DNA of 64,000 nucleotides from contig CM074133.1 in assembly GCA_037178625.1 (NCBI GenBank), forward strand, positions 3,410,001 through 3,474,000, read 5' to 3'. Position 1 is the stretch's first letter. Every line of letters starts with the position of its first letter. The DNA comes from Skeletonema tropicum (taxonomy: Eukaryota; Bacillariophyta; Thalassiosirophyceae; Thalassiosirales; Thalassiosiraceae). The notes under the pieces were generated by a model. The model was not told the origin of the DNA. It did not search any database and was given only the letters and a program-made list of their open reading frames with translations. The position numbers and the translations under genes were made by a program. Below are positions 1 through 10,648 of the stretch, in pieces.

Positions 1-19
1 AGTTTTACTATTACTAGTA

Positions 20-333
20 ATCAGAAAGTTCATAAGGAGAAACTGCTCAGCAGATTGTAATTGTAATAAGAAAAAACAGGCTCTTACAAGCTCTTTGCTC
101 TGTAAGGCAAAGAACAGTTCTTCACATGTTGGCATACTGCTCAGCACCAATCTCATAATCATATAATAACAACTAGAGAATACATTATACAGATGAACCT
201 TTTGGATCTACGAAAGCACCTACCCAAAAAACAAGTGCTCTATTATGCTCACTTTATGCAGCAAGAGAATTTCGTGCAGCAAGAACAGAAGCACGAAAGC
301 CGGGAGAAGCTTGCCCTGCCGCCGCACGCCAAT
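20..333 (+). repeat. Relic copy of the region upstream of the BspA-like gene
   Basis: Positions 269-333 match 14093-14158 almost base for base (start ATTTCGTGCAGCAA, middle GCACGAAAGCCGGGAGAAGC). Weaker similarity extends back to about 20 and 13985. The 14-kb copy lies just upstream of the BspA-like gene, so this looks like a duplicated 5' flank whose gene has gone. A 69-codon reading frame at 193-402 runs through it but I see no reason to call it a gene. Confidence 0.6.
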
Positions 334-517
334 TGTATCATCGTGAGCTGGCATTTATTTCAGAAGAAGAACATTGCGGACTATTTGAGACAGGCATCTT
401 AGCTTGATCGATGCAACAAACACCATACATGTCATGTCCATCCGTCCGTCATTGTTTCTGGCCGGCGTCACAGCTCGCAGAGCACCACAGAAATAACCTA
501 AAGCCCCACACACACCG

Positions 518-600
518 AACTGACCGAACACTCAAATGAAAGGCAGACGCAAATAAATCAATTGATATCATCATTTTTTGAGAGTAGGCGGTAAAATAAT
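518..600 (+). promoter_or_regulatory. Conserved 5' flank of the MYND gene family
   Basis: The block CACTCAAATGAAAGGCAGA followed by GCAAATAAAT ends just before the ATG of the MYND relic at 601. Nearly the same block precedes the intact MYND gene at 35647, and a shorter version precedes the one at 19718. Conservation outside the coding region means the genes were copied with their 5' flank, which may hold the promoter. A promoter role is inferred, not shown. Confidence 0.5.
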
Positions 601-712
601 ATGAGCGAAGAGAATGCGCATGTACTACATCTGGCTGTGCTTCCTGCGGCATCGCAGTCGCAGAAGTTGATGACATCAAATTAGTTGTCAGATATTGCAG
701 TGATGCAGATCG
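601..712 (+). pseudogene. 5' fragment of a MYND-RING-Sel1 gene
   Basis: The fragment begins ATGAGCGAAGAGAATG, as at 19718 and 35647, and keeps the stretch coding for Cys-x2-Cys-Gly-Ile-Ala and Val-Asp-Asp-Ile-Lys-Leu. Small indels shift the frame near 625 and 655, the segment for the second zinc-binding pair is deleted, and similarity stops near 712. No RING-like or Sel1 part follows. It is a dead relic of the family that is intact at 35647 and 60025. Confidence 0.75.
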
Positions 713-2086
713 TCATTGGCGCGAGCTTGAGACGAAGCATCATCATTTTGATGGCCGTCGTCACTACGTTGTGCCATGATGTTGGATGACGATCCGTCGG
801 TCATTTTTTGATTGACTTGGTGTCGGTGTCGCGGTGAGGAGGTCATCATTTTTGAAATGTTCTATTTCATGTGGTCGCTTTGAAGAACTGGCTGTGGTGT
901 ACGTCAATCTATCCATGCGATGCCAAGTGCATGCAGCTTGGCACGCTATTCAGCACCAGAAGTAAAGCGTGAGTGGCGGTGTGTCAAGCGATTTGTGACC
1001 ACACTCGACTGCATAAATCAACCTCATGGCGTCACAGCACGGACGCCTCATCAGATGCATATGCACCATGTTGCCGTAACTTTTATATCTAGTCTCCTAC
1101 GCAGCTAATAACTGCAATGAGTGGCGTTTTGGAAAGCCCTTGAGCAGCTCTACATATCGATTAGGCGTATTCAGCTTGATTGAACGACTTATTCTTTCTT
1201 CATTCGTCTCAGCTCTAGAAATAGATAGATAGAAACTGATTCTGATTAGCTAGCAGGGCGTGGCAGTGGCAGTTGCACGGGCACTGCATCTTTTGTTACA
1301 TACAAAGGCAAGGGCAAGGTGATGCGAATACCTGTTACTGTAACTGTACCTGTACGGTGAGAAGGGAACATGGCCATTCGATTCTGTCAGGTATCGACGT
1401 GGACGTGGTACTTGAATGAACCGATTTTGAGTTTTGAGAAGAGAAGAGAAGAGAACATTCTCTATGTCAGTTTCAGGATGAGGGCATCCACAGAAGACGT
1501 TCTACACTTGCTTCAGCACGAGCAAGAACAAGAATGTACTTGTGCTGATGCGATATCACCCAGTAGCAGCAGCTATGGGTGGTGACGCTAGTTCGAATCG
1601 CCTAACAAAACGAATTTTGGAAAATCGCCTTGATACTTCTCAGACAGCTTCAGTATACCCCTAGGAACAATGAAATGCAAAGGGAGCCGTTTTTGCACCA
1701 ATAGTTATGTAGTTATCAAGATATTCAGTTTGTTAGTAACCCACTAGTTAATTGCCCCTTTTGCGCTTATTATGGTCTCTGTAGTGATCAAATCGTCAAA
1801 TCACCGCCCGATCTCGCCAAGATTGGTCCATTGAGGTCATTTCCGCCAAGATTGGTCCATTGAGGTCATTTCGTGCCATTCGTATCGTTGGATTCCGATG
1901 ATAGTATTAGTAGTGTCTTGACTTGCGCTCATACGAACGAATACGAATGTATGTACAAAAAAACGCGAACTGGATAATCCAAGCTTCGACAAAGCTTAGA
2001 GTTATTGCGGAAATCTGACGAGCTCTAGCGTAGATAGCGTGGGCGCGTGGCGCGTCAGTATGTAACGTTTCTGTACGTGGGCAGTA
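713..2086. other. No gene seen; simple and tandem repeats
   Basis: I see no convincing gene here. The stretch 1250-1360 is rich in short GGCA/CTGTA-type repeats. Short reading frames at 920-1108 and 1370-1585 have low-complexity composition and no recognisable domain. Confidence 0.5.
1815..1872 (+). repeat. Two perfect 29-bp tandem repeats
   Basis: CGCCAAGATTGGTCCATTGA plus nine further bases occurs at 1815-1843 and again at 1844-1872 with no difference, so this is a recent local duplication in non-coding DNA. Confidence 0.9.
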
Positions 2087-3584
2087 CATGCTAGTCGGCG
2101 CGCTATTCGCCGCACCGGCGCCATTCGCCGCAAATCTAAAATCACAATTTGCGACACAAAAAAAGAGCCGCACCATGACGGCCTCACTCCTACTACCCTC
2201 ATTACACACCTAAATGTCGACATTCCAAAGTAACAATGTAGGTTGTAGACCATTTTTTGACGCTGAAATCAATGGTTCTATCGGCGGCTCGCCATATTCA
2301 GCAGAAAGAGACGTTTGACCGCCACAATAGCAATGGTGATTTTCATCCCCTCCGCCGCAGAGCACATGTAGCCAGTAGCACCAAGGCGTCGTTTCGGTCA
2401 ATGAAACAGCAAGTAAGGTTGTAGGGGCGACCAATATTATATATATGGGCGGAATATGCGCTGAATGACCGGTTGTGGGTCTCATGCAACGCCTATCCAA
2501 CATATCAAATCTATGAAGTCGAGTTAGAAAGATTTCCACAATGTATCTCCATCAATAGTGGGTATATATCTGACACAAAACATGCTGGAACCACACCATG
2601 GATCATAGAGGTCTTGTCTACTATATGATAATCAAGATTGTGAAGCTGGACTGCTCCATATCATCACAGTGACTACTGCAACTCTTGGTTTCCTGGGAAA
2701 CTACTGATTGTGGGTTATGAGAAGCCCACCTGCAGTCGCCTACACGAGTGTTGTGGCATAATATTGACGTCTCCTCCATGTACAATTGGAAATCTGTCAC
2801 CTCATCAAATCAACAGCCATCTATTGTGCGCCTTTTGCTGTGGTTGGAGACAACATTATAACTGTTATCAGTGCCTTACCTACAAAGTCTCATGAAATGA
2901 GAGGCCGGATGATCGACATAAAACTCCATGATGGCGTAGATATTGCGTGCAATTAATAAATCCGAGTGAAGTGAACAAGTATCATAGCATATAGAAGGAG
3001 TTATTAATGATCTGCTACTATTATGTTGTCTAAATTACATAAACATGAGCATCTTATGACATGCCTGGTATGTGCAGATTTTCATGTGTGTGTGCGTCAC
3101 CCGCAATTATCATCAAAACTACTTTGAATTAGACGCTGCAGCTTACATAATTGGAATCAGCGTGAAAAATTGGGTTAGGGAGTGTCTTCTTAGTGTTGAT
3201 GGAGGGTATATGGGATCGATAATGCTATGGTTTGCCTTCGGATTCGTAATGTCAGATGCACTTTTTCAAGATTTTTTTACTTTTCGTGCATGAGTACCTC
3301 AAATATCGCAGCAATTGAACGGAGCACCAACACCAGCCGTACAAGATACATTCCAAACGATATAAATAGAAAGTTATTGGTCTTTCAACTTAAAGCATCG
3401 GCATATTATTGGCCAATATTGGCGTAGTATGCCAGATTTTCTGCGACGCAACAAGATTTGGCTGGGTGTTGGGGTGAAAAATACCTGTTTATATCCAAAA
3501 TGACGTTTGTTGTGTTCGATATCGGCTTTTCTATCCGTGCGGCGCCGCATCGCCGCATGCGGCGAATGGCGCGTAGACTAGCAT
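2087..3584. mobile_element. Candidate non-autonomous TIR element (1.5 kb)
   Basis: The left end at 2087-2120 (CATGCTAGTC, two variable bases, CGCGC, then ATTCGCCGCA) matches the reverse complement of the right end at about 3550-3584 with a few mismatches. The interior codes for nothing I recognise. I could not find a matching target-site duplication, so the boundaries are provisional. Confidence 0.45.
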
Positions 3585-3817
3585 GGGTAGGAATCAGCTA
3601 GCCAGATTTTTTGTACATAGAGGGTTATGATGTTCCCCACCAAATAGGCCTCATTCTCGCTTTTTGGTTAGTTCAAACTTTGGATAATGTGAGAATAGAC
3701 TGGGGCAAATACAAAAACTGTGGGGTGAAATTTGTGTTGAGCATAATTTTAACACCTTTCTCTTCCACACTCTATAGTTTATATAATTATATCCCTTAGG
3801 ATATTTTGTTTGCCGAG

Positions 3818-3839
3818 TCTTAATTGGGTTGGCGTTAGG
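3818..3839 (+). repeat. Left copy of the 22-bp TSD of LINE-1
   Basis: The 22 bases beginning TCTTAATTGGGTTGGCG are identical to 10722-10743. They border the LINE-1 element on both sides, as expected of a target-site duplication. Confidence 0.9.
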
Positions 3840-3946
3840 CTTAAAGCTTTGTTAGAAAATTACTCTCTATAATCTAGACAAGTACACATCACTTTTGTGT
3901 TTCTTAGGCTCCTGGAAACCGCAATGGTAGTCATACCATCATCCAA

Positions 3947-3965
3947 GAAGCCTCAGTGAGGCTTC
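3947..3965 (-). other. 3' UTR stem-loop of LINE-1
   Basis: An 8-bp stem (GAAGCCTC / GAGGCTTC) with a 3-base loop lies about 45 bases after the ORF2 stop. Stem-loops in the 3' UTR often guide the reverse transcriptase of non-LTR elements to its own RNA; that role here is inferred. Confidence 0.6.
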
Positions 3966-4007
3966 CTGGGGAATTTGGTCATTTTTGACACAACTCATTC
4001 AATCATA

Positions 4008-7000
4008 TTATGATCGTCGTCGTCTACGTCGAAAACGAATACTACCTTCTGAGTCCCTGCGAGGTGGAAAGTATGATGTGATATAGTGTCGAGATCGAAG
4101 CACTGGAGCTGGAGAAGATTCCTCACGACTGCTATCGGACTCTACTCGAGAGGAGGAGCCATCTCCATCATCATTATCATCACCGTTGTCATCCGATCCA
4201 ACATCGATATCTGTTTCGTCTGCATTGGTGGAATAGGCGTCTGAAGCAGAAGTATTTGACCGCCGTCTGATTCGCAAGTTGGGGAGCCGTGCACGCCGAC
4301 TTCGTCTAGCACGATGTACCCTACGAGCGACAATAGCTGCTTCCATACCAGCGATCCATCTTTCCTGATCTATAGTTGGTCCGTCAGCCAATTGAGCAAA
4401 GTCAATGTGCAATAGACTCCTATCCTCAGGCAGGAGCTCATCTTCATCGGTGTTGAGTAGTTGGGTGACTTTCTGAAGAATTTGTTTGTGTTGAGGAAGG
4501 GATCTACCATCTGCTTTGTAATGCACTGTACAATTACGATAAATCCATTGTTGATGTGTCAGAAGGAGAAGCTGTCGCATAAGTCCACTGGCCCAAGTCG
4601 AAGGTTGAACGAAAGTATGAATTGTGGATAGATACTGTGCTTGTAGGTGAACCAGACGCCTACTGATGCGACCCTCCACAAAATTATCCCATCCAAGGGT
4701 GTCGTGTATTTCTGCAAATTCAATATGCTCAGGGTGTCCATCGATAACATCGTACATGTCCAATTCACCGTGTCCAAGGAGATACTCTTCAATAAAATGT
4801 TGTAAGTAAGGATCCGTATCGTTATCTTCCATCCAGTCGCTGAGGTCCTCCACTGCTGCTCGAAGGCTCGCTAGACGACCCGGATCACTACATCTTGTAA
4901 TGTGTGAGGTACTTTCATTGAGACGGCCACAGCTGGGGCAGATATTCTGAACAGAGCTATCCATCTTCGAGAGTTGTCTGTTGGTACCACAAAAGTGTGA
5001 TACATGTTTCGCTATCCAGCCAGTAAACATGGAAGGGAAATTCTTCACTGCTTTGTCCATACCTTCCCAGAAAATCAGATCAAAATGTTGGGATGACACT
5101 ATATCTCGGGATTCAAAGAGATGTTTAGCGGAGGTATATCCGTGCCAGTCGTAAATTGCTGCTATCGGAGAGCCACTAATTTTTCCAAACCCATTATATG
5201 CCCGAACATGCTCAAATGGAAAGGGGGATGTAATGAAAGTGTTGGTTTCCAAGGCGTGAAGCAAGGCTTGCTTTGCAAGTCTATCCATCTCGATATTCCA
5301 GATCTCTTGACGTGTGTAGGTCGAAACATGCCGATATTCATCCACGTGAGATTCCACTTTTTCAAAGGAGATGGGGAATGGAATTCCTCGGAGATATTTC
5401 TTGAAGAGAGAGAGGACATCTGTTTGAGTCTGATTTTCCACAAGATCCAAATGCGGTTTATTACCATGATGAATGACGCCGGAGTTGTCAAACCAAAGCT
5501 TCACTGGAGATACTATTTCGCTATTTGCTGGAAGCAACGTAGAAGCAGCCCGAAGGAGCAATGCTAGTGCCATTCCCCCAAAGATTTCTCCCCGATAGTT
5601 TCCTGCGAATGGAGATTCCTCTGCCCACGTGCCAACCATTTTCCGGTTAGAAACAGTGCATATTAACATAAAGGCCGCAGAGCAAACGTCAGTGCTGATA
5701 TCCTTCATGAATGAACCGTCTGCGGCACCTTCCACGGTGCCTTGCATGAGTGCCTCTATTAGCCATGAGCCATCACCGTCTATTTGCAGATCTTCCCATA
5801 GACTGTTGTTTCCCCATGACTGCAATACGGCCAAGATGGAAGATGGAGTCGGAGGAGGTGGTGGAAGATAAGTAGAGCAAATAAGGCTAACCGTAGTCTC
5901 ATCCACGATACGCACACTCGCTGCGTGAGTAAGATTGTTGGGTCGGAGGTGGGAGCTATAATGCCAAATGTACTGAGGACGTCGTGCTGTACCCCCATCC
6001 GACGGAATAAAATGATCATACGCACGTATATTTCCATCTTCGTTCCAATTGTACCTCACAATGAGATTATCCTGCTCGTTCCAAAACCAATCAATATTGG
6101 GGTCCAGGCAACGTAGAAAACCAAGGCTGGTAGGAAGGCGATATGTAGGTGAAGTTAATGTTCGAATTGCAGTTCTCCACAGAGTGACATCGGCTCCAGT
6201 AGGTTTCTCAAATGGATACGTTTTCTTTCTGGAGAAGCCTTCCGATCCATCAAGAAGTAGAACGTTCACCTTTTGCCCATCACAAAGAAGTAATTCGGAG
6301 AGAAAAAAGATGCATTTTCTCTTCCGAACTCGATTGAGGCGGACGAGTTGCTGTTTCGAAAAGTGGTTGGATTCTATGAACCATCGCATCACAGATTTGT
6401 CACCCAATCGAAATGGTTGAAAGGTGATAGTTTTGTCCAAATCAAGACGAATTCCGAAATGTGCCAGCAATTCCCACAGATCCTTCCACCAAGATGATGA
6501 TTCAACAAGATAGCCATAACGTTCAAAGGAGTACTGGAAGGGATTCCCATCGAGGCCCAGATCAATGCTAAACGCTTCAAAAGAATAGAGCAGGAGTTGG
6601 CCTTCTAAACCTGAGTCACCCCAGTATCGTTGAATCCAAAAGATTTTCAAGCCAAGGCGCTCAACATTAACATCAAAGATACCCAGACCTTGATATTTCA
6701 CTGGGAGGTGCCGAAATTCAGTACGAATGTTTCGATTCACTCGTAGATATGGAAGTGCTTGGAAGAATACTTTTGACAGTGCTTTATCGACAACCTTCGG
6801 AGATTCACATACAGTGACTAGATTCCAACAGAGACGAGGTTTGAGATGGATATTGAGACTGAGAAATCCGTCAGCTGGAGGGAGATGCGCCGAGGATAGT
6901 TGATCTGCCCAAGAAAGACCTTTCTTTTTCATTTCGTCCAATTGTGTCCTTTGATTTCCATCCGCTGCGACGAAGGTTCCTAGGGCTTCACAAGCTTGAT

Positions 7001-10000
7001 CGGGCGGGATGTGTGCAATGGGAAGCGATGGGCCATTATGTTGTGGAATTACCAATGCCGTTTGGGGGAGATCTCGGTGAGGTTTGATGTATGCACGTCC
7101 ATTCTTGTATCCATATGAAACTACCGACACTTTACATTTTGCTTGTTTGCAATGTCCACCCGTTGCCATGATGATAAAACCCCAACATGTGATCGCTGCT
7201 TGAATTTGATTGAAGAACTCAGTATCTGATAGTCGACGACGTTTGGATCTAACGAGGAGATCAGTGTCGTCTACATAAATGATGGCAGCCAGCATGAGAA
7301 GAAGACCTGTCCAAGAGGAATAAATCGGCTGACAATGTCCCATTCGACGGTATGCATTCGTCTGTAACAGTGATGTGACGGAAAATGATGGCGCCGCAGC
7401 ACTACTACCTTGTCCCATTCCCATCATTGGCTTATCATCAGAACCTTGAAAGGGAGAGTCAGACAAACCGAATCCTGTCCTCAAATGCCATCCCATACAT
7501 TGCAGAGCGACCAGCATCATTTTGACCTGAGAGTTTGGCACTCCCGCTGCTAGCAGTGAAATGGATGACCACCCGTGGTACAGCGCATCATAACAGTCCC
7601 CAAGATCTACTGAAGCCACTGCATAAGGCCAATGCAGGGTGCGATGAATATCCTGATAAAGTATTCGGTTCATGGTAGCATTCTTGGCTCCAGAGAAGGC
7701 TTTCGCATGTTGTTCCAAAGGTAGTAGATTCTCACGATTCAGATTCCTCATCATACGTTGAGCAAAGATAACCTTCAGGACGTAATTGAAATCAGCCTCA
7801 AAAAGACAGATGGCTCGAAGTTTATTGATGAAGACAGTACCCATTTCTTTCTGCAGTAAAACTATCACTGTATGTAACCATCGTTTAAGTGGCCAACCAA
7901 GACGAATCGCAGTATTCAGTTTTGCTACTTGGAGGGAGGTGAGTTCCTTGTCGAAAGCTGCACAGACGTAATGGTCGTAATGTATATTGGAGTACGACGA
8001 TTGAGTGTCGATTCGACAATGCTTCCACCAATATTGAAACTCCTCTTCCTCTATGTAAGGATCCAAGCCGAGATGTTGTGTCTTTTGATACAGGGAGGCT
8101 GCTTCTTGGAACAAGGCCGCCACTTCCGGAGGAGTATCAGGAGGAAACTCATACGTACCATGAAGGATTTGTTGAACTGCTGGACCATCTCCAAGGTGGC
8201 CGATGTCAGACAGGAAAGGCTCTGAGGCAAGAATAGATCGATGCCCAAGTTGGTATCTCTCACGAATACAATTGCCAGTTTCAGTTTCAACATCCCCACG
8301 TGTTGTGTACCGCGGGGAGAATTCCGGAAAATCTTCATCTGGCACTATAACTTCACATAACGGTGAAGCCCGAGGTTTCCCCATCTTCAACTTCAGAGTT
8401 TTGAATTTCTTCTGTCTCGCCTCCTTCTTCAAAATCCGCTTGACTTCGTCCGCTGCTTCGTCATCCCCTCGTTTCTTTGCTGCTGCCAATCTCTTTTGCA
8501 GCATACGATTTCTCAGCATGGGCGCATCATCACGTAGGGCTTCAAGAAGTTCTATGCAAGCGAAGCGTTCCGTCTGTGCTTCGGCAATGGTGATGTCCCG
8601 AGGTTCAGGAACGTCTATCGCTCGGCATAGTTTGAATAGATTCCGACCGTCAGGTACCTTCCCTTGCTTGAAGCGAATAACTCTATTTAGACATCGTAGC
8701 TTCCGAAGAACGACAGAAACTTCTTCACAAAAGTCAATATTCCGATTCCCACCTCTATTACACTCCCGTTCAGCACAACGTTGATGTTCCGTTTCCTGCA
8801 CATCCCATCGATTGAGGAGGACGAGTTTCTCTTCTTTGGTGAGAGCTGTGGAATTTGCAATAGTATCCAGTCGTTGCCTCATATTGTGCCGCTCATTCAG
8901 TTCATTCAATCTCTTGTTGTACGCCGTCCGTAGACGGGGAACTTTACTCCGAACCCCACGCCCTTGTGGGCGTGGCATATGAGGAAGATGGGTGCCTAAA
9001 ACCGATGGAGCATGGAAATCAAACACCAACAGACGATGGTCCCCAACGTGGGCGCCGTGAGCAGCTGCATATGCATTTGTACACAGAATCCCCTCGGTAG
9101 CAAACATTGTCATCAGAGGTTTACGTCCAGATTCATGAGAGTTCGGTAGGTGTTCTCCATTGATACGTTGAAATTGACATGACATCTGCAAATCCTCCTC
9201 CTGCAGACGCGTTGCTAGACCGTCTCGATATACGTCTTCATTGAAGTCACCAACTAGAATGATATTGTCACCCTTCTTTTTCCATAATAATAGCTGTTTG
9301 ACCAATTGTTGAATGAAGTATTTGCATGGATCTGTGAAACAACCTCTACCCCGAAGGTATCGCTGTCGTTGGCTGTATACGGTGTAGTTGCGGTGACGTT
9401 GGTTTCGACGACCATATCTCGATGAAGAGGGAGGATTATAGGCACAAATCAGCCAAGTGGCGTGTGCTTCGGTACCAAGACGCATATAGCACCATTGTCC
9501 TAACGAATCATCGTCCATTCCTTTCTTAGAAGCAAAGCCGGAAGTTCTGCCAGTAGCTAGAATTGAGGTCCCCCCAGGTTGAGTTCTACCATCGGAGCCA
9601 GACAGCCTATCGTTCCGATTGTAGGCTACACTGCAATAGCGTTCTTCCCCAATACCAAAGACGTCATCAAACTGCTGATCTGATGTTGACATGTCCCATT
9701 GAACACAGTTTTCAACGCTGCAATAAATATCTGACTGAAACTTTTTCCGAGTGGTTTCTATCCTGCCTATCTTCTCATTTCCTCTTCCTTTAGTGAACAG
9801 TTGCAGGCCATTAACATTATTTAAAATGATACGCAGGGTATCATGTGTTTTCGGAGGAGGAGGAAGGCCATGTGACTCTCGATCTTGTGTCGCTAACATT
9901 TCTTCCAAGTAGTCCACTTGATCGTCAACATCTCGTTTTGCTGCCTTCCGAGTATTAATCGATGGGAGAGGGGGACTTGAATGTTCTTTCTGTCCTCCTT

Positions 10001-10187
10001 TTCTAGATGCCCAAAAGAGTTCCTTATAGGTGGGTTGTGCTTTTGCTAGAAATCGCTTCTTTTTGTTCCGCCACACGCCTGCCCGGGATTGGGAATGATA
10101 CCGAGGAGACCCTGACGGAACTGAGTGTAAGTCACTGCGTTCACCACTAGAGACACTCATACTAGAGGCCGCAGAACTGACGCTCAT
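4008..10187 (-). CDS. LINE-1 ORF2: endonuclease, reverse transcriptase, RNase H
   Basis: This 2059-aa polyprotein would nick target DNA and copy element RNA into it. A Ser-rich N-terminus is followed by an exonuclease-endonuclease-phosphatase domain, about residues 118-390 (NNVNG, VGDFNED, GDHRLL). The RT follows at about 770-1000, with SVDLGDCYDAL, GMGQG in place of the usual PQG, and the YVDD active site. RNase H lies at about 1485-1640 (ADGSF, YRGE, FDNSG, then a late Asp). A Cys-x2-Cys...His-x4-Cys finger is at about 1746-1762. The C-terminal region carries GWDNFVEGRIS and THQQWIYRN, which recur in the other two LINEs here. The tail is acidic, then basic. The start is the ATG that shares its A with the ORF1 stop (TAATG). 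No frameshift is seen. Confidence 0.93.
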   Translation of the reverse strand: MSVSSAASSMSVSSGERSDLHSVPSGSPRYHSQSRAGVWRNKKKRFLAKAQPTYKELFWASRKGGQKEHSSPPLPSINTRKAAKRDVDDQVDYLEEMLATQDRESHGLPPPPKTHDTLRIILNNVNGLQLFTKGRGNEKIGRIETTRKKFQSDIYCSVENCVQWDMSTSDQQFDDVFGIGEERYCSVAYNRNDRLSGSDGRTQPGGTSILATGRTSGFASKKGMDDDSLGQWCYMRLGTEAHATWLICAYNPPSSSRYGRRNQRHRNYTVYSQRQRYLRGRGCFTDPCKYFIQQLVKQLLLWKKKGDNIILVGDFNEDVYRDGLATRLQEEDLQMSCQFQRINGEHLPNSHESGRKPLMTMFATEGILCTNAYAAAHGAHVGDHRLLVFDFHAPSVLGTHLPHMPRPQGRGVRSKVPRLRTAYNKRLNELNERHNMRQRLDTIANSTALTKEEKLVLLNRWDVQETEHQRCAERECNRGGNRNIDFCEEVSVVLRKLRCLNRVIRFKQGKVPDGRNLFKLCRAIDVPEPRDITIAEAQTERFACIELLEALRDDAPMLRNRMLQKRLAAAKKRGDDEAADEVKRILKKEARQKKFKTLKLKMGKPRASPLCEVIVPDEDFPEFSPRYTTRGDVETETGNCIRERYQLGHRSILASEPFLSDIGHLGDGPAVQQILHGTYEFPPDTPPEVAALFQEAASLYQKTQHLGLDPYIEEEEFQYWWKHCRIDTQSSYSNIHYDHYVCAAFDKELTSLQVAKLNTAIRLGWPLKRWLHTVIVLLQKEMGTVFINKLRAICLFEADFNYVLKVIFAQRMMRNLNRENLLPLEQHAKAFSGAKNATMNRILYQDIHRTLHWPYAVASVDLGDCYDALYHGWSSISLLAAGVPNSQVKMMLVALQCMGWHLRTGFGLSDSPFQGSDDKPMMGMGQGSSAAAPSFSVTSLLQTNAYRRMGHCQPIYSSWTGLLLMLAAIIYVDDTDLLVRSKRRRLSDTEFFNQIQAAITCWGFIIMATGGHCKQAKCKVSVVSYGYKNGRAYIKPHRDLPQTALVIPQHNGPSLPIAHIPPDQACEALGTFVAADGNQRTQLDEMKKKGLSWADQLSSAHLPPADGFLSLNIHLKPRLCWNLVTVCESPKVVDKALSKVFFQALPYLRVNRNIRTEFRHLPVKYQGLGIFDVNVERLGLKIFWIQRYWGDSGLEGQLLLYSFEAFSIDLGLDGNPFQYSFERYGYLVESSSWWKDLWELLAHFGIRLDLDKTITFQPFRLGDKSVMRWFIESNHFSKQQLVRLNRVRKRKCIFFLSELLLCDGQKVNVLLLDGSEGFSRKKTYPFEKPTGADVTLWRTAIRTLTSPTYRLPTSLGFLRCLDPNIDWFWNEQDNLIVRYNWNEDGNIRAYDHFIPSDGGTARRPQYIWHYSSHLRPNNLTHAASVRIVDETTVSLICSTYLPPPPPTPSSILAVLQSWGNNSLWEDLQIDGDGSWLIEALMQGTVEGAADGSFMKDISTDVCSAAFMLICTVSNRKMVGTWAEESPFAGNYRGEIFGGMALALLLRAASTLLPANSEIVSPVKLWFDNSGVIHHGNKPHLDLVENQTQTDVLSLFKKYLRGIPFPISFEKVESHVDEYRHVSTYTRQEIWNIEMDRLAKQALLHALETNTFITSPFPFEHVRAYNGFGKISGSPIAAIYDWHGYTSAKHLFESRDIVSSQHFDLIFWEGMDKAVKNFPSMFTGWIAKHVSHFCGTNRQLSKMDSSVQNICPSCGRLNESTSHITRCSDPGRLASLRAAVEDLSDWMEDNDTDPYLQHFIEEYLLGHGELDMYDVIDGHPEHIEFAEIHDTLGWDNFVEGRISRRLVHLQAQYLSTIHTFVQPSTWASGLMRQLLLLTHQQWIYRNCTVHYKADGRSLPQHKQILQKVTQLLNTDEDELLPEDRSLLHIDFAQLADGPTIDQERWIAGMEAAIVARRVHRARRSRRARLPNLRIRRRSNTSASDAYSTNADETDIDVGSDDNGDDNDDGDGSSSRVESDSSREESSPAPVLRSRHYITSYFPPRRDSEGSIRFRRRRRRS

Positions 10188-10603
10188 TATGTAGTCGTCC
10201 GACTTCGATCCATCGCAGACACGAAGGCTGGAGGAGGATCTTGGCCAGGACGATTACCCGAAGCGTGGTCATATTCATTGTAATCACATTTGTCGAAAAT
10301 ACGGGAAAGGAAGCTTCCAGCTGATATGATGACTGTTTTAGATGATTTACACCAAAGTAGAAAGAGCAATTGCTCTGTTGGGATCAATTGTGATGTGATA
10401 GATTGTTTGCTTTTCAATTGCACAAGACAAAATTTGAATTTGGCACGCCTCCGGCTGTCGGCGATATAATTGCTTAGTTCAAATTTGTACGATGATCTCC
10501 ACACCAAGACAAGGCGATATAGACGATAGGGGGTTGGTTCTCCCACTGTCAATAGAGCATCTTGGAGCTGAAAAACGGAATCCATAGCAGATCTCAACGC
10601 CAT
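10187..10603 (-). CDS. LINE-1 ORF1: small element protein of unknown fold
   Basis: A 138-aa basic protein is encoded immediately upstream of ORF2, and its TAA overlaps the ORF2 ATG by one base (TAATG). I recognise no CCHC knuckle or RRM. By position it corresponds to ORF1 proteins, which usually bind element RNA. It is shorter than the 299-aa ORF1 of LINE-2 and shows no clear similarity to it. The ATG at 10603 follows about 30 bases after the shared 17-bp 5' motif. Function is inferred from position only. Confidence 0.7.
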   Translation of the reverse strand: MALRSAMDSVFQLQDALLTVGEPTPYRLYRLVLVWRSSYKFELSNYIADSRRRAKFKFCLVQLKSKQSITSQLIPTEQLLFLLWCKSSKTVIISAGSFLSRIFDKCDYNEYDHASGNRPGQDPPPAFVSAMDRSRTTT

Positions 10604-10631
10604 CGTCAGCGCGAGGTCGATGTCCCTGAAC

Positions 10632-10648
10632 TACTAATTCCTACGTAG
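10632..10648 (-). promoter_or_regulatory. 17-bp motif in the LINE-1 5' UTR
   Basis: On the minus strand CTACGTAGGAATTAGTA lies about 30 bases before the ORF1 ATG. The identical 17 bases lie 11 bases before the ORF1 ATG of LINE-2 (20270-20286), though the rest of the two 5' UTRs is unlike. An internal promoter or initiator is the simplest guess. Confidence 0.6.

Noticed and set aside
5121..5567. A 148-codon plus-strand frame inside LINE-1
   Set aside because: It is antisense to the RNase H region of ORF2 and has no independent support.
8203..8784. A 193-codon plus-strand frame inside LINE-1
   Set aside because: Antisense shadow of ORF2 with Arg/Ser-rich composition as expected from the complement of its codons.
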